NCBI RefSeq assembly: GCF_002554705.1
Contig: NZ_PDEP01000015.1
Location: 30,464-94,463 of the forward strand
Reading direction: 5' to 3'
Origin: Longimonas halophila
GTDB taxonomy: Bacteria; Bacteroidota; Rhodothermia; Rhodothermales; Salinibacteraceae
Length of the DNA: 64,000 nt
Both the position numbers and the translations under genes were made by a program. Positions 55,240 through 63,902 of this stretch are shown piece after piece. Each line of letters opens with the position of its first letter. The first letter of the stretch is position 1. The notes beneath the pieces were generated by a model. It had not been told where the DNA came from. It saw nothing but the letters and a program-made list of their open reading frames with translations, and did not search any database.

Positions 55240-55504
55240 AATCCTCCATGTATTTAGGGTTGGTGGAGAGGTCACTCGGTCCTTCCACAGAACCGCACAG
55301 GTCCTGCGCGAGCTCTAACACTGAACCTGGTTGCGGTTCGATGGCGTCTGCTTCCTCATCCGTGTCCGCGGCAAGTTCGCGCTCAACGGCAGCCAGCACG
55401 GCCTCTTTCTGCGTGCTCCCCTTGCGCTCGGCCAGGCGCTTGATCTTGGCCTTCTGCGCTGGCGTCAGGCGCATCTTGAATGACTCTGTTGCTTGCTGTG
55501 ACAT
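55226..55504 (-). CDS. Antitoxin of the PIN toxin
   Basis: A 92-residue protein. The N-terminal half is basic and helical (RLTPAQKAKIKRLAERKGST), resembling a ribbon-helix-helix DNA-binding region. The second half is acidic and ends with SVLELAQDLCGSVEGPSDL and a tail NPKYMEDYGKD. This C-terminal pattern is typical of antitoxins paired with PIN toxins, where it covers the active site. It overlaps the toxin start by 14 bases. It should repress its own promoter. The start at MSQQATES was chosen over one 12 bases upstream. Confidence 0.8.
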   Translation of the reverse strand: MSQQATESFKMRLTPAQKAKIKRLAERKGSTQKEAVLAAVERELAADTDEEADAIEPQPGSVLELAQDLCGSVEGPSDLSTNPKYMEDYGKD

Positions 55505-55616
55505 ATTAGGGCGCATTGGGACTGACTGAAAATACGTACGTTTCTTGTATATTCACATGCGCGTCTTGTTGCCCCAAGAGACGCAGATCATTGCGTGGCG
55601 CTCCATCCTCGCCCAA

Positions 55617-55650
55617 CACGTAGGGACACGGCGCGCCGTGTCCCTACGTG
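55617..55650. repeat. Dispersed palindrome C, copy 2
   Basis: A perfect 34-base palindrome centred at GGCGCGCC, with CACGTAGGGACAC as its outer left arm. It lies 28 bases beyond the arsA stop and 112 bases upstream of the antitoxin start. Confidence 0.85.
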
Positions 55651-55678
55651 ATTCGTATGCTGCGTCGATTCGAGCAGA

Positions 55679-57466
55679 TCAGGCATGCGCCCGCCCTACA
55701 CCCATGCGTCCGGCCGCCAGATCGCGCAGGCGGTCGGGACCCGTGGGCTCGTTGGGCATCCACGGCGCGAGGGCGGTGCGCGAGGCGTAGTCGTTTTGCA
55801 CGGTCTCGATCTGCGGCATCTCCGCATGAGCGCGCTCCACAAGCAGTGGATCTGTAGGACCGGCGGCAGCCAGGCTCTGGTTTACGACCCACGCGTAGGG
55901 CGTGATGCCCGCCCGCTCCAGGTCGTCCTGCAACTGTTTGGCTTCGAGCACCGGCGTGGTTTCGGGCAGCGTTACGAGCAGCATTTTCGTGTAGTCCGGG
56001 TCCTGCAGGCGCATCAGCGGCGTGGTGATGCGCTGTTCGTCGACATCCGCGGTGCGCAGCACTTCGCGGTGATAGGAGCCCGTGGTATCCAGAAGCAGCA
56101 GTGTGTGGCCGGTGGGCGCTGTATCTACCACGACAAACTGCCGACGCGCCTGGCCCACCACCCGCGAGAAGGCGCGGAAGACCGCCACCTCTTGCGTGCA
56201 GGGCGAGCGTAGGTCTTCTTCGAGCAGCTCGCGCTCTTCCGGATCCAGATTCTTGCCTTTGGTCTTCAGCACGCGCTCGCGGTACTGCTCGGTGGCCTCG
56301 TTTGGGTCGATCGCCTCGACCGTCAGGTTTGGCTGGCTGTCGCCGATAGTGTCGTGGATATGCGCGGCCGGATCGGTGGTGGTGAGCAGCACGTCTTCGC
56401 CCCGCTCGGCCAGTTCAACAGCGACCGCAGCGGCAATCGTGGTCTTACCTACGCCGCCCTTGCCCATGGTCATGATGAGCCCATGCCCGTCGTCGGCAAA
56501 GCCGCTCACGAGATCCTGTACGGTCGGCAGGCTGACGCTGGGCGCGCGCTCGGGGCCTTCGGTCGTTGAGGCGGGCGTTGCATCGTCATCGAGCAGCGTG
56601 CGTAGCGCGTGGAGGCCGACCAGGTTGTGACCCTTCAGCGGCACGACGTCGCGCGGCAGATCGGCGATCTCATCAGGGATCTGCGCAACGGCGTCGTCGG
56701 CGCGTTGCTGCATGGCGGCCGCCAGCGGATCGCCGGGGTCCTGCGCCTGAAAGACGCCATTCACCACGAGCTGCTGATTGGTGATGCCGAGGTCGCGCAA
56801 CTCGCCACTGGAACGGGCCGCCTCGTGGAGTGCCGAGCGCTCGGGACGCGCCACGAGCACCAGTGTGGTGCGGTCGCTGTCGTTGAGGGCCTCCACCGCT
56901 TCGGTGTAGCGGTCCTGCTGCGCCTCCAGCCCCGAGACCGGACCCAGGCACGACGCGCCTTCGGGGTTGTCCTCGATGAAGTCGCTCCACGCCGCGGGCA
57001 GCTCCAACAGGCGCAGCGTGTGACCGGTGGGTGCGGTGTCGAACACGATATGATCGTACGGGGCCGTCGCCTCCGAATCCGCAAGAAACTGCGTGAACTT
57101 GTCGAACGCCGCAATCTCGGTGGTGCAGGCCCCAGAGAGCTGCTCCTCAACCTGCGCGACGGTGTCCTCGGGCAGCACGCCCATCATCGGCTCAACAACC
57201 CGCTCGCGGTAGGCATCGGCGGCCTGTTCGGGATCGATGTTGATCGCCGACAGATGCGGCACCGTGTCTACCGAGGCCACCTCGGGACCCACCGGCGCTT
57301 CGAGCACCTGCTCCAGGTTCGACGCGGGATCGGTGCTAATGAGCAATACGTTGTGGCCCGCGTCGGCCAGCTTCACTGCCGAGGCGCACGCAAGCGACGT
57401 TTTGCCCACCCCGCCTTTGCCGGTAAAAAAGAGATGGCGCGTGGGGCTGTTCAGGTAGGAGAGCAT
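55679..57466 (-). CDS. arsA: Arsenite pump ATPase ArsA
   Basis: The 595-residue protein is a fused dimer of two Mrp/ArsA-type ATPases. The P-loops are FTGKGGVGKTS near residue 14-24 and TMGKGGVGKTTIAAA near 332-346. The three Cys of the metalloid site of E. coli ArsA have counterparts in LSGACTTEI, GASCLGPVSG and LRSPCTQEV. It powers arsenite and antimonite efflux with ATP together with an ArsB-type permease and is fed by ArsD. arsD is 66 bases upstream. No arsB or acr3 gene is in the window. The C-terminal tail (LAAGRMGVGRAHA) is Ala/Gly-rich. Confidence 0.95.
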   Translation of the reverse strand: MLSYLNSPTRHLFFTGKGGVGKTSLACASAVKLADAGHNVLLISTDPASNLEQVLEAPVGPEVASVDTVPHLSAINIDPEQAADAYRERVVEPMMGVLPEDTVAQVEEQLSGACTTEIAAFDKFTQFLADSEATAPYDHIVFDTAPTGHTLRLLELPAAWSDFIEDNPEGASCLGPVSGLEAQQDRYTEAVEALNDSDRTTLVLVARPERSALHEAARSSGELRDLGITNQQLVVNGVFQAQDPGDPLAAAMQQRADDAVAQIPDEIADLPRDVVPLKGHNLVGLHALRTLLDDDATPASTTEGPERAPSVSLPTVQDLVSGFADDGHGLIMTMGKGGVGKTTIAAAVAVELAERGEDVLLTTTDPAAHIHDTIGDSQPNLTVEAIDPNEATEQYRERVLKTKGKNLDPEERELLEEDLRSPCTQEVAVFRAFSRVVGQARRQFVVVDTAPTGHTLLLLDTTGSYHREVLRTADVDEQRITTPLMRLQDPDYTKMLLVTLPETTPVLEAKQLQDDLERAGITPYAWVVNQSLAAAGPTDPLLVERAHAEMPQIETVQNDYASRTALAPWMPNEPTGPDRLRDLAAGRMGVGRAHA

Positions 57467-57532
57467 ATCTTTAAAATATAGGTGTTTAGGGGGATACGAA
57501 GCGATGCGGCAGGCAGCATCAAGTATACCGCG

Positions 57533-57844
57533 CTACGCAGGTTCGAGGCCCACGAGTTGGTTCAGTTCGTCGCGCGAGGGATAGTCGCCGGTATGGACGA
57601 TCTCGCCATCCACAAGGATCAGCGGCAGCACGTCGTGCCCGTCATCCATCAGCGCATCGTAGACGACCGCCGTATCCATAAATGCTTCGGGGGTGGTGCT
57701 CGGATTGTAGCGTGTAACCTCTGCGCCGTGGCGCCGTAGTTTGCGCAGAGCGCCGGAGAACGCCACAAGCGTCTCATCGGCCTCGGGGCCGCAGACGCCG
57801 GTCGAGCAGCACATGGGCGGGTCGAACACATCGATGGTCGGCAT
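57533..57844 (-). CDS. arsD: Arsenic metallochaperone ArsD
   Basis: The 103-residue protein carries arsenite to ArsA. The key Cys12-Cys13-Cys18 set is present as MCCSTGVCG near residues 9-17. The second half follows the ArsD pattern (LPLILVDGEIVHTGDYPSRDEL). The extra C-terminal Cys pairs of E. coli ArsD are absent, as in many short homologues. An AGAGG about 5 bases before the ATG at 57844 supports this start. Another ATG lies 18 bases upstream (57862). It is co-transcribed with arsA. Confidence 0.9.
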   Translation of the reverse strand: MPTIDVFDPPMCCSTGVCGPEADETLVAFSGALRKLRRHGAEVTRYNPSTTPEAFMDTAVVYDALMDDGHDVLPLILVDGEIVHTGDYPSRDELNQLVGLEPA

Positions 57845-57966
57845 AGTCGCCTCTTTAGGCATAGTCGCTTTGGTTCGGTTCAATGATGCTGAGAAGGTAG
57901 GTAACGGCATGTGCAGGTTTCCTCCTCCTTTGCTGACTGTCTTGTGGCAGCATACGCAATCCTAAC

Positions 57967-58083
57967 ATCCCCCATTCCCTCACGCTGTTCGGGCGTTTCC
58001 CCCTTCGCGAAGGGGAGACACGAGCGTCAGCGACTGACGAAGCGAAGCGGAGTACATGTCGCGCAGCGACAAAGGGGGATGCC
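57967..58083. repeat. Pyrimidine/purine hairpin repeat D, copy 3
   Basis: CCCCTTCGCGAAGGGG (58001-58016) is a perfect 16-base palindrome. Around it lie CATCCCCCATT and AAAGGGGGATG, and inner repeats CGTCAGCGACTGACG and GTCGCGCAGCGAC. It separates arsM from arsD. The rest of 57845-58132 shows nothing else. Confidence 0.55.
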
Positions 58084-58132
58084 TGCCCGGAAAAGACAAT
58101 GGAAAAACCCGCACACTGCGTTAGGTAGGTGC

Positions 58133-58945
58133 TTAGGAGGTAGGTGCTGGTTTGGTGCCCTGCACAGTAATACTCCACAGACGCGCGCCGCCCGTTGCCG
58201 CATTGACCAGCGTGTCTACTCCTGCAGGCAGGGTCTCTTTGGGGATCTCGATTTCGCGGCGCGACAGGACCTCAACCGCTGCAAAGCCCGCCGCCTCAAT
58301 CTGATGCAGATAGTCCGTCTCTTCTAGCGCTCCGGCCACGCATCCCGCATACAACGCTGCCGAACGCTGAATGAGGTCCGGGAGCGTGCCCTCGGATACG
58401 ATATCAGACACCGTGAAGTGACCGCCGGGCTTTAGGATGCGGTGGATCTCGGCGAAGGCGTGCGCTTTGTCGGGCACCAGGTTGAGCACGCAGTTGGAGA
58501 GCACCACATCGGCGGTGCCCGCTTCCAGCGGAATGGCCTCGATGTCGCCTTCGATGAACGAGACGTTGTCGAACCCGAACTGCTCAGCATTCGCTGTGGC
58601 TTTGGCGACCATCTCTGGCGCAAAGTCCACGCCGATAACGCGTCCGGTGTCGCCCACGATGCGGCGCGCTACGAACGCATCGAGTCCGGCGCCTGAGCCC
58701 AGATCGACGACGGTCTGTCCGGGCTCCAGTCCCGCGTGTTCTGTGGGCACGCCACAGCCCAGATGCAGATCGGCCTCGGCCACGTAGCCGTCGACGGTGT
58801 CGTAGGCATCGCCGATCATGTTGGTGACGTCGCCCGCGGATCCGCAGCACGAGGGGCCGCAGCCTGCTGCATCGCCACGGGCAATAGCTGCGTAGGTGGA
58901 ACGGACGGTGTCGCGGAGGGCGTCGTGCTCAGAAGAAGGAGGCAT
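58133..58945 (-). CDS. arsM: Arsenite methyltransferase ArsM
   Basis: A 270-residue SAM-dependent methyltransferase. Motif I is VVDLGSGAGLDAFVA near residue 78. The As(III)-binding Cys residues of ArsM are matched by HLGCGVP near 63, SNCVLNLVP near 150 and YAGCVAGALEE near 199. An N-terminal GCGPSCCGSAG adds further thiols. It methylates As(III) to methylated or volatile forms in the cytoplasm. It is upstream of arsD and arsA on the same strand but separated from them by 290 bases holding repeat D, so it may have its own transcript. Confidence 0.93.
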   Translation of the reverse strand: MPPSSEHDALRDTVRSTYAAIARGDAAGCGPSCCGSAGDVTNMIGDAYDTVDGYVAEADLHLGCGVPTEHAGLEPGQTVVDLGSGAGLDAFVARRIVGDTGRVIGVDFAPEMVAKATANAEQFGFDNVSFIEGDIEAIPLEAGTADVVLSNCVLNLVPDKAHAFAEIHRILKPGGHFTVSDIVSEGTLPDLIQRSAALYAGCVAGALEETDYLHQIEAAGFAAVEVLSRREIEIPKETLPAGVDTLVNAATGGARLWSITVQGTKPAPTS

Positions 58946-58971
58946 CGCTGGGTGGCGTTAGTTTCGTTTAT

Positions 58972-58994
58972 CGTCGATATACGATATTGCGACG
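58972..58994. promoter_or_regulatory. Candidate operator upstream of arsM
   Basis: The outer arms CGTCG and CGACG are inverted around two ATAT blocks. The distance from the arsM start suits a repressor site. Confidence 0.35.
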
Positions 58995-59233
58995 TATGGG
59001 CATTGGTTTCCCGCTGCACATGCATTCATGAGTCGTTCATCGCATTTGTGCGATTAATGCGGTGGTGAGGCGCATGGCTACGCCTGACCAAGATTGTCAG
59101 TCTCCGAAGATCCGATGCCTTGCTTCATTCGCAGTTCGTCCTGGCGGTTCGTTTATTGATTGCAAGGTAGCGGTTCAATGCTAAGTGATGGACCAAATAT
59201 ACCAGTAGCCGGAGACTGGGAGCGCCACCCGGC

Positions 59234-59286
59234 GCGGACGTCTCCGGCGAGACTGACGGGAGCGAACGGAGGACCGTTCGCCTCAG
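59234..59286 (+). repeat. Dispersed repeat B, copy 2
   Basis: Aligns over 53 bases with 8587-8639, in the same orientation, with about seven mismatches. Confidence 0.75.
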
Positions 59287-59411
59287 TCAACGTTTTTACC
59301 AGAAGGCCATCACTTAAGGTCTATCCACTACCGATTGCAACCGGCCCCCGCCTCCGGCTCCGGCACGACCTGTTCATTCGCTTGTCTCGTTCCCTCATAT
59401 CCGTACGGCCC

Positions 59412-60209
59412 ATGCACTCCGACGAGAAGCTCTCCAAAAAACGATACAAGAAGGAACTCAAACGCCTCCGCATTGAGTTGCGACGGCTGCAGAAGTGGGT
59501 TAAGATGCAGGGGATGCGCGTTGTTCTCGTGTTCGAGGGGCGCGATGCGGCGGGCAAGGGCGGCGCGATCAAGCGGCTCATCAAACCGCTCAATCCGCGC
59601 TTCTGCCGCGTGGTGGCGCTCGATAAGCCGACGGAGCGTGAGCAGACGCAGTGGTACTTTCAGCGCTACGTAGCGCACCTGCCCTCGGCGGGCGAAATTG
59701 TCATCTTCGACCGGAGCTGGTACAATCGGGCGGGCGTGGAGCGCGTGATGGGGTTCTGCACGGACGAAGAGTATGAGCGCTTCCTGCGGGATGCGCCCAA
59801 GTTCGAGCAGTTGCTCATTTCCTCGGGCATCCTGCTGGTCAAGTACTGGTTCTCGGTCAGCGCCGAAGAGCAGAAGAAGCGGTTCAAAAAGCGCATCAAC
59901 AGCGATACCAAGCGGTGGAAGCTCAGTGCGATTGACCTGGAGTCGCGGGCGCGCTGGCAGGAGTACTCACGTGCGAAGGATACGATGTTCGAGTACACCG
60001 ACACCGAGGCGTCGCCCTGGTATGTGGTGCCGTCGGATATTAAGCGCAAGGCGCGCCTCAACTGCATTCACCACTTCCTGAGCATGGTGGACTATGAGGA
60101 GGTGGAGTTTGTGATGCCCACGGAGATCACGCTGCCGCCCAAACAGGAGGAACTCGACTACGAGCGTCCGCCGATCGATTCGCAGCGGATTGTGCCGCAG
60201 GTGTATTAG
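59412..60209 (+). CDS. ppk2: Polyphosphate kinase 2
   Basis: The 265-residue enzyme transfers phosphate between polyphosphate and nucleotides. The Walker A is FEGRDAAGKGGAIKRL near residue 42-57 and the Walker B/lid stretch is IFDRSWYNRAGVERVMGF near 102-119, both diagnostic of PPK2. SRARWQEYSRAKDTMF near 188 and WYVVPSDIKRKARLN near 213 are also typical. Single-domain PPK2 of this size usually phosphorylates nucleoside diphosphates. The start was set at MHSDEKLSKK, because the frame upstream runs through repeat B. Confidence 0.93.
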   Translation: MHSDEKLSKKRYKKELKRLRIELRRLQKWVKMQGMRVVLVFEGRDAAGKGGAIKRLIKPLNPRFCRVVALDKPTEREQTQWYFQRYVAHLPSAGEIVIFDRSWYNRAGVERVMGFCTDEEYERFLRDAPKFEQLLISSGILLVKYWFSVSAEEQKKRFKKRINSDTKRWKLSAIDLESRARWQEYSRAKDTMFEYTDTEASPWYVVPSDIKRKARLNCIHHFLSMVDYEEVEFVMPTEITLPPKQEELDYERPPIDSQRIVPQVY

Positions 60210-60256
60210 GCGATGCCCAATCCGCTGGCGCATCCCGCACACATACAACCAGGCGC

Positions 60257-60958
60257 TCACGGAATCAGATCGTCCAGCAGGCCGCGCCCGTGGATCGTTA
60301 CGCTTGGGATGAAGAGCACCGGGTTGTCGTTCGAGATGTCGAGCGCGGGCTCGTCGTAGTAGAGGCCGATCTCGGGCGAGATGCCCAACTGCTGGTCGCC
60401 AATGCGCACGCCGAAGAAGCCGCCCACCGTGGGCGTATCCGACGCGGCCGACTCGCTCAAGGGAAGCGTCTGCATGATGCGCGATCCGCCGTAGGGCGTC
60501 AGGGTTGCGGCCTCAGGGCCAGATGCGATGAGCGTGCCGCCAAAGTACCAGTTCTGCCCGTAGTTGATGAACCCGGTGCCGCCCATCACGGCCATGGCGA
60601 AGCCGGACGTATCGGCGCCCACGAAGCGGCGCTTTACGTTGACTACGACGCCGCTAATGCCGGGCAGGCGCACGCCTACGTCGGTCTGTTCGTTGACCCC
60701 AAATCGGATTTCGGTATCCAGGCCCATATATCCCACGGCTTCTTCCTGATCATTCGTGTCAATGCCTTCGAGTCCGTTGGGCACGGCGTAGACGGTTGTG
60801 GTTGCAACCGGCCCGTCGGCCTCGTCGACCGGATGCGCGGTGGTTCCGGTAGCGTACGGCAGGCAGCCGGTCAGCAGGAGCGTACAGGCGACCACCGCGA
60901 GTAGCGAGAACGCGTGCATCCATGTGTACGAGGACGCGCGGAGGAGCAGGGGAGTCAT
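60257..60958 (-). CDS. Outer-membrane lipoprotein, hypothetical
   Basis: A 233-residue lipoprotein. The signal MHAFSLLAVVACTLLLTGC ends with the lipobox Cys, and the ATG at 60919 (220 residues) is a good alternative start. The mature part has a run of beta strands with Gly and aromatic residues (GLDTEIRFGVNEQTDVGVRL, GQNWYFGGTLIAS, LGISPEIGLYYDEP), suggesting a small barrel or a conserved outer-membrane protein family. No catalytic motif is seen. It is convergent with ppk2. Confidence 0.7.
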   Translation of the reverse strand: MTPLLLRASSYTWMHAFSLLAVVACTLLLTGCLPYATGTTAHPVDEADGPVATTTVYAVPNGLEGIDTNDQEEAVGYMGLDTEIRFGVNEQTDVGVRLPGISGVVVNVKRRFVGADTSGFAMAVMGGTGFINYGQNWYFGGTLIASGPEAATLTPYGGSRIMQTLPLSESAASDTPTVGGFFGVRIGDQQLGISPEIGLYYDEPALDISNDNPVLFIPSVTIHGRGLLDDLIP

Positions 60959-61107
60959 GACAGGGACGTCGCTGAGATGATGGACGGTGCGGGCGCTTCA
61001 CGATTTTATTATAGTCAACAGCCTGCTTCGGTGCAACGCCGGCCCCCTTGCCGGAGATGCCCGCGCCTGAGGGCCGCTCTCGCCCAATTGCATCTGCTGA
61101 GCGCCGG

Positions 61108-61148
61108 GGAGATGGTTCGACTGCGCTCACCATGACATGTCCGGAGGA
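61108..61148 (+). repeat. Dispersed repeat A, copy 3
   Basis: GGAGATGGTTCGACTGCGCT followed by CACCATGACATG and CCGGAGGAT. This is the compact form of the repeat seen at 521-572 and 3961-4038. It lies just past the methyltransferase stop. Confidence 0.65.
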
Positions 61149-61172
61149 TGAACCAAATGTTTGGGGAAGTGC

Positions 61173-63902
61173 TCACCCCACAAACGCGCCATCATCGGTC
61201 GGGGTGAGGTGGCCGAGGGTGGCCAGGGTGTCGAGGAGGTCGCGGACCTTGGCGCGTGGGGCGCGGTGGAAGTGCCGGGCCACTTGCTCGGGCGTGAGCG
61301 GGTCGCCGGTCTGTTCGACGACCTGACGCACCAGCTGCGCCCGCTCGGCCAGCGTGCCGGGCCACGGCAGCGGCTCCACGGGCGCGCCATCGCCGCTAAG
61401 CTCGATCTCCAGATCCAGCGCGGCCTGCGTGGTGGCGTCGGGGTCCTGGTAGGCGGGGCGCAGGTAGCGGATGTGCCCCTGCTCTTCTTCGGCGCGCCGC
61501 TCGGCGTTTAGGTCCACCAGGCGCTGCAGAATTGCGTCTTCGGGCAGGTCGGCGGGCCAGCCGTAGGCATCGGCGACGGCGGCGTCGAGGTCGTCGTGCA
61601 GTTCCTTGAGCAGGCCCACCAGCCCCTGTTCGTGGATCTGCCGCTCGTCGTCGGTCAGCGATTCGCCGGCGCGCTCCTTGTCGAGCACGTTGTAGAGCCC
61701 GGTCATGGTGAGGCCGTCGTGCGCCGCCAGCCGCTCTTTACGATGCCGATCCAGCTGCTCGCCCAGTTTGCGGATGCGCGCTTTCTGCGCCTCGCTCGCG
61801 GCCGGGAAGGGGAAGGGGTCGAAGCACTGGGTTTTTACATACACAGGATCGTTTCCAACTCCCAATCTTCCACCAGCAGCCAACGACCAAAGGACATGAA
61901 TACGACTGGATAGCACCCCAAGATGGAAAGCGTCGCTGAGTGTGATTGCAACCAGCTTCTTATCTGGCAAAATCGCTGAGTTGAGGAACTGGAAGAAACG
62001 ATGCTTAGCCACCTCAGGTGTGGCGATATATCTCTCTATGTCTTCGAAAGCTGGTCGCAGTGTGCTAATAGGCTCGCCGAATATCCACCAGTTTTCTCGA
62101 CGGGACTTTCTTCTATTCTGTTCGCGTTCAGGTTTCACATGCTCCTTAACATGCTGGTATACAGCCGGAAAACGGTTCCGCACCTCCTCAGCCTCCAAAC
62201 CATATAGATCTATTACCATCACATCACGGGATTCTTGTGCCAAGTCCCGGCCATTACGATAAGGTCTAATGTGGTTCTCCAAGCCATCAATCTCTCCCAA
62301 CCCAAGCGCATGCGCTTTTTCTTTTTCAACAATGAATCCTGATCCGGCAAGCATCACCCCAACACCGCTGATGTCTTCATTCGCTTCTAACGGCTCAGCT
62401 CCTGCGATGTCTGCACCGATCGTCAGGTCCGGCAGGATGTTGCCGATGCGTTCGTCCAGCTCCACATCCCAGTGAATGCCGGTGGACTGCTCCTCGCGCG
62501 TTACGGTCTGCAGCGTGCCTTTCTGGTCGGTCACCGCGCCCACGGTCATCGCAATGCGCACGTCCGAGCCATCGGTGGAGGCGACCCACGGGTGATCGGG
62601 AATCGCAAAGACCAGGCTCACCGGCGTACTGGCCTTGATCTGCTTCTCCATCACCTTGCGGTTAAAGGTCTGCCGGATGCTGTTGGTGGTAATCAGCCCG
62701 AAGCGCTCTGCACTCGCATCCCACCCATCCAGCTTGCCGCGTACGGCTTTGGCGGCTTTGTACCACCAGAACATCACGAAATCGGCGCTTTGGCGCACTT
62801 TGCGATAGTACGCATCGCGTAGCGCTTCGGTGTAGCCGTCGCCCAGCGCCTCCCGCATGTCTTTCGCGCCGATGAACGGCGGGTTGCCCACAATGAAATC
62901 GGCCTCGGGCCAGTGGGCGGGGCGCGGGTTGGTGTAGTCGTAGACCGGCTCCTGCGCGTCGGGATCGGGCACCATCTCGCCGGTGGTGGGGTCTTCCTTG
63001 TAGGTGCGGCGGTCCCACCGCGTCACGGGCGTGCCGTCGTCGGCGGTGCGGGGCTCCTTTTCGTCGTAGGCGAGCACCGCATCCTGGTGGCGGATGTTGT
63101 TGTAGCTTTTCAGGATGGGCGCGTCGAGGCGCTCGGCATCGCCATAGGTGCGAAAGTGCCACTGCAGATAGCCAATCCAGAGCACCACATCGGCAATGGC
63201 GGCGGCGCGGGGGTTGACCTCCAGCCCCAGGAGCTGCTCGGGCGAGACGCGGTAGCCGCCCGTCATGTCGAGTGACTGCTGTCCGGCGTAGTCGTGCAGG
63301 GCATCGAGCACCTCGGCTTCGAGGCGTTTCAGGTGCTCCAGCGTCACGTACAGGAAGTTGCCCGATCCGCACGCGGGGTCGAGGATGCGGACGGAGCAGA
63401 GGCGGCGGTGAAACTGCACGATCTGCTCGCGGGCCTTGGCCTCGTTGCCGTTGGCCTCCAGCGCCACGGCAGCAGTCTGCGCGGCCTCGAACTCGGATCG
63501 CAGCGGGGCAATGACGGTGGGCACCACCAGGCGCTCCACGTAGGCCCGCGGCGTAAAGTGCGCGCCCAGCTTGTGGCGCTCGCGGGGATCGAGGGCGCGT
63601 TCGAGGAGGGTGCCAAAGATGGCGGGCTCGACTTCGGACCAGTCGGCGAGGGCGGCGTCAATCAGGAGTTCGAGCTGGGCTTCGGAGACGGGCAGGGCCT
63701 CCGCCTCCGCAAACAGCTGGCCGTTAAAGCGCTGGATGGTGGTTTGGAAGCTGGGCTCGAATCCGCCCTCGTCCATGGTCGTCCACAGATGCTCCAGCGC
63801 CTGCGGGAAGGTGTCGAGGTGGCCGCGGTACTGGTTCAGCATGTCGTAGAAGCGGCGCTCGGGTAAGAGCCCCCACAGTACATGACAAAACTCAGGCGGG
63901 TC
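61173..63902 (-). pseudogene. Large DNA methyltransferase (restriction-modification type), 5' end cut by an insertion
   Basis: About 909 residues remain of a class I DNA methyltransferase with target-recognition domain. Motif I LDPACGSGNFLYVT lies near residue 177 and the catalytic motif IVGNPPFIGAKDMR near 335, which marks N6-adenine or N4-cytosine methylation. A target-recognition region (about 430-700; IPDHPWVAS, CFDPFPFP) and a helical C-terminus follow. Family members are about 1000-1100 residues. Upstream of the first ATG (63842) the same frame still reads DPPEFCHVLWGLLPERRFYDM back to 63902 and then meets TAA within foreign-looking sequence. The N-terminal part, including any nuclease domain, is missing here. 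Confidence 0.8.

Larger units (their letters stand above)
58946..59411. other. Intergenic region between divergent arsM and ppk2
   Basis: About 465 bases. CGTCGATATACGATATTGCGACG (58972-58994) is an imperfect inverted repeat 27-49 bases before arsM and may bind an ArsR-type repressor, although no arsR is adjacent. Repeat B copy 2 lies at 59234-59286. No gene is seen. Confidence 0.45.

Noticed and set aside
59160..59411. N-terminal extension of 84 residues for PPK2
   Set aside because: This stretch runs through repeat B and lacks similarity to PPK2. The family start is at 59412.
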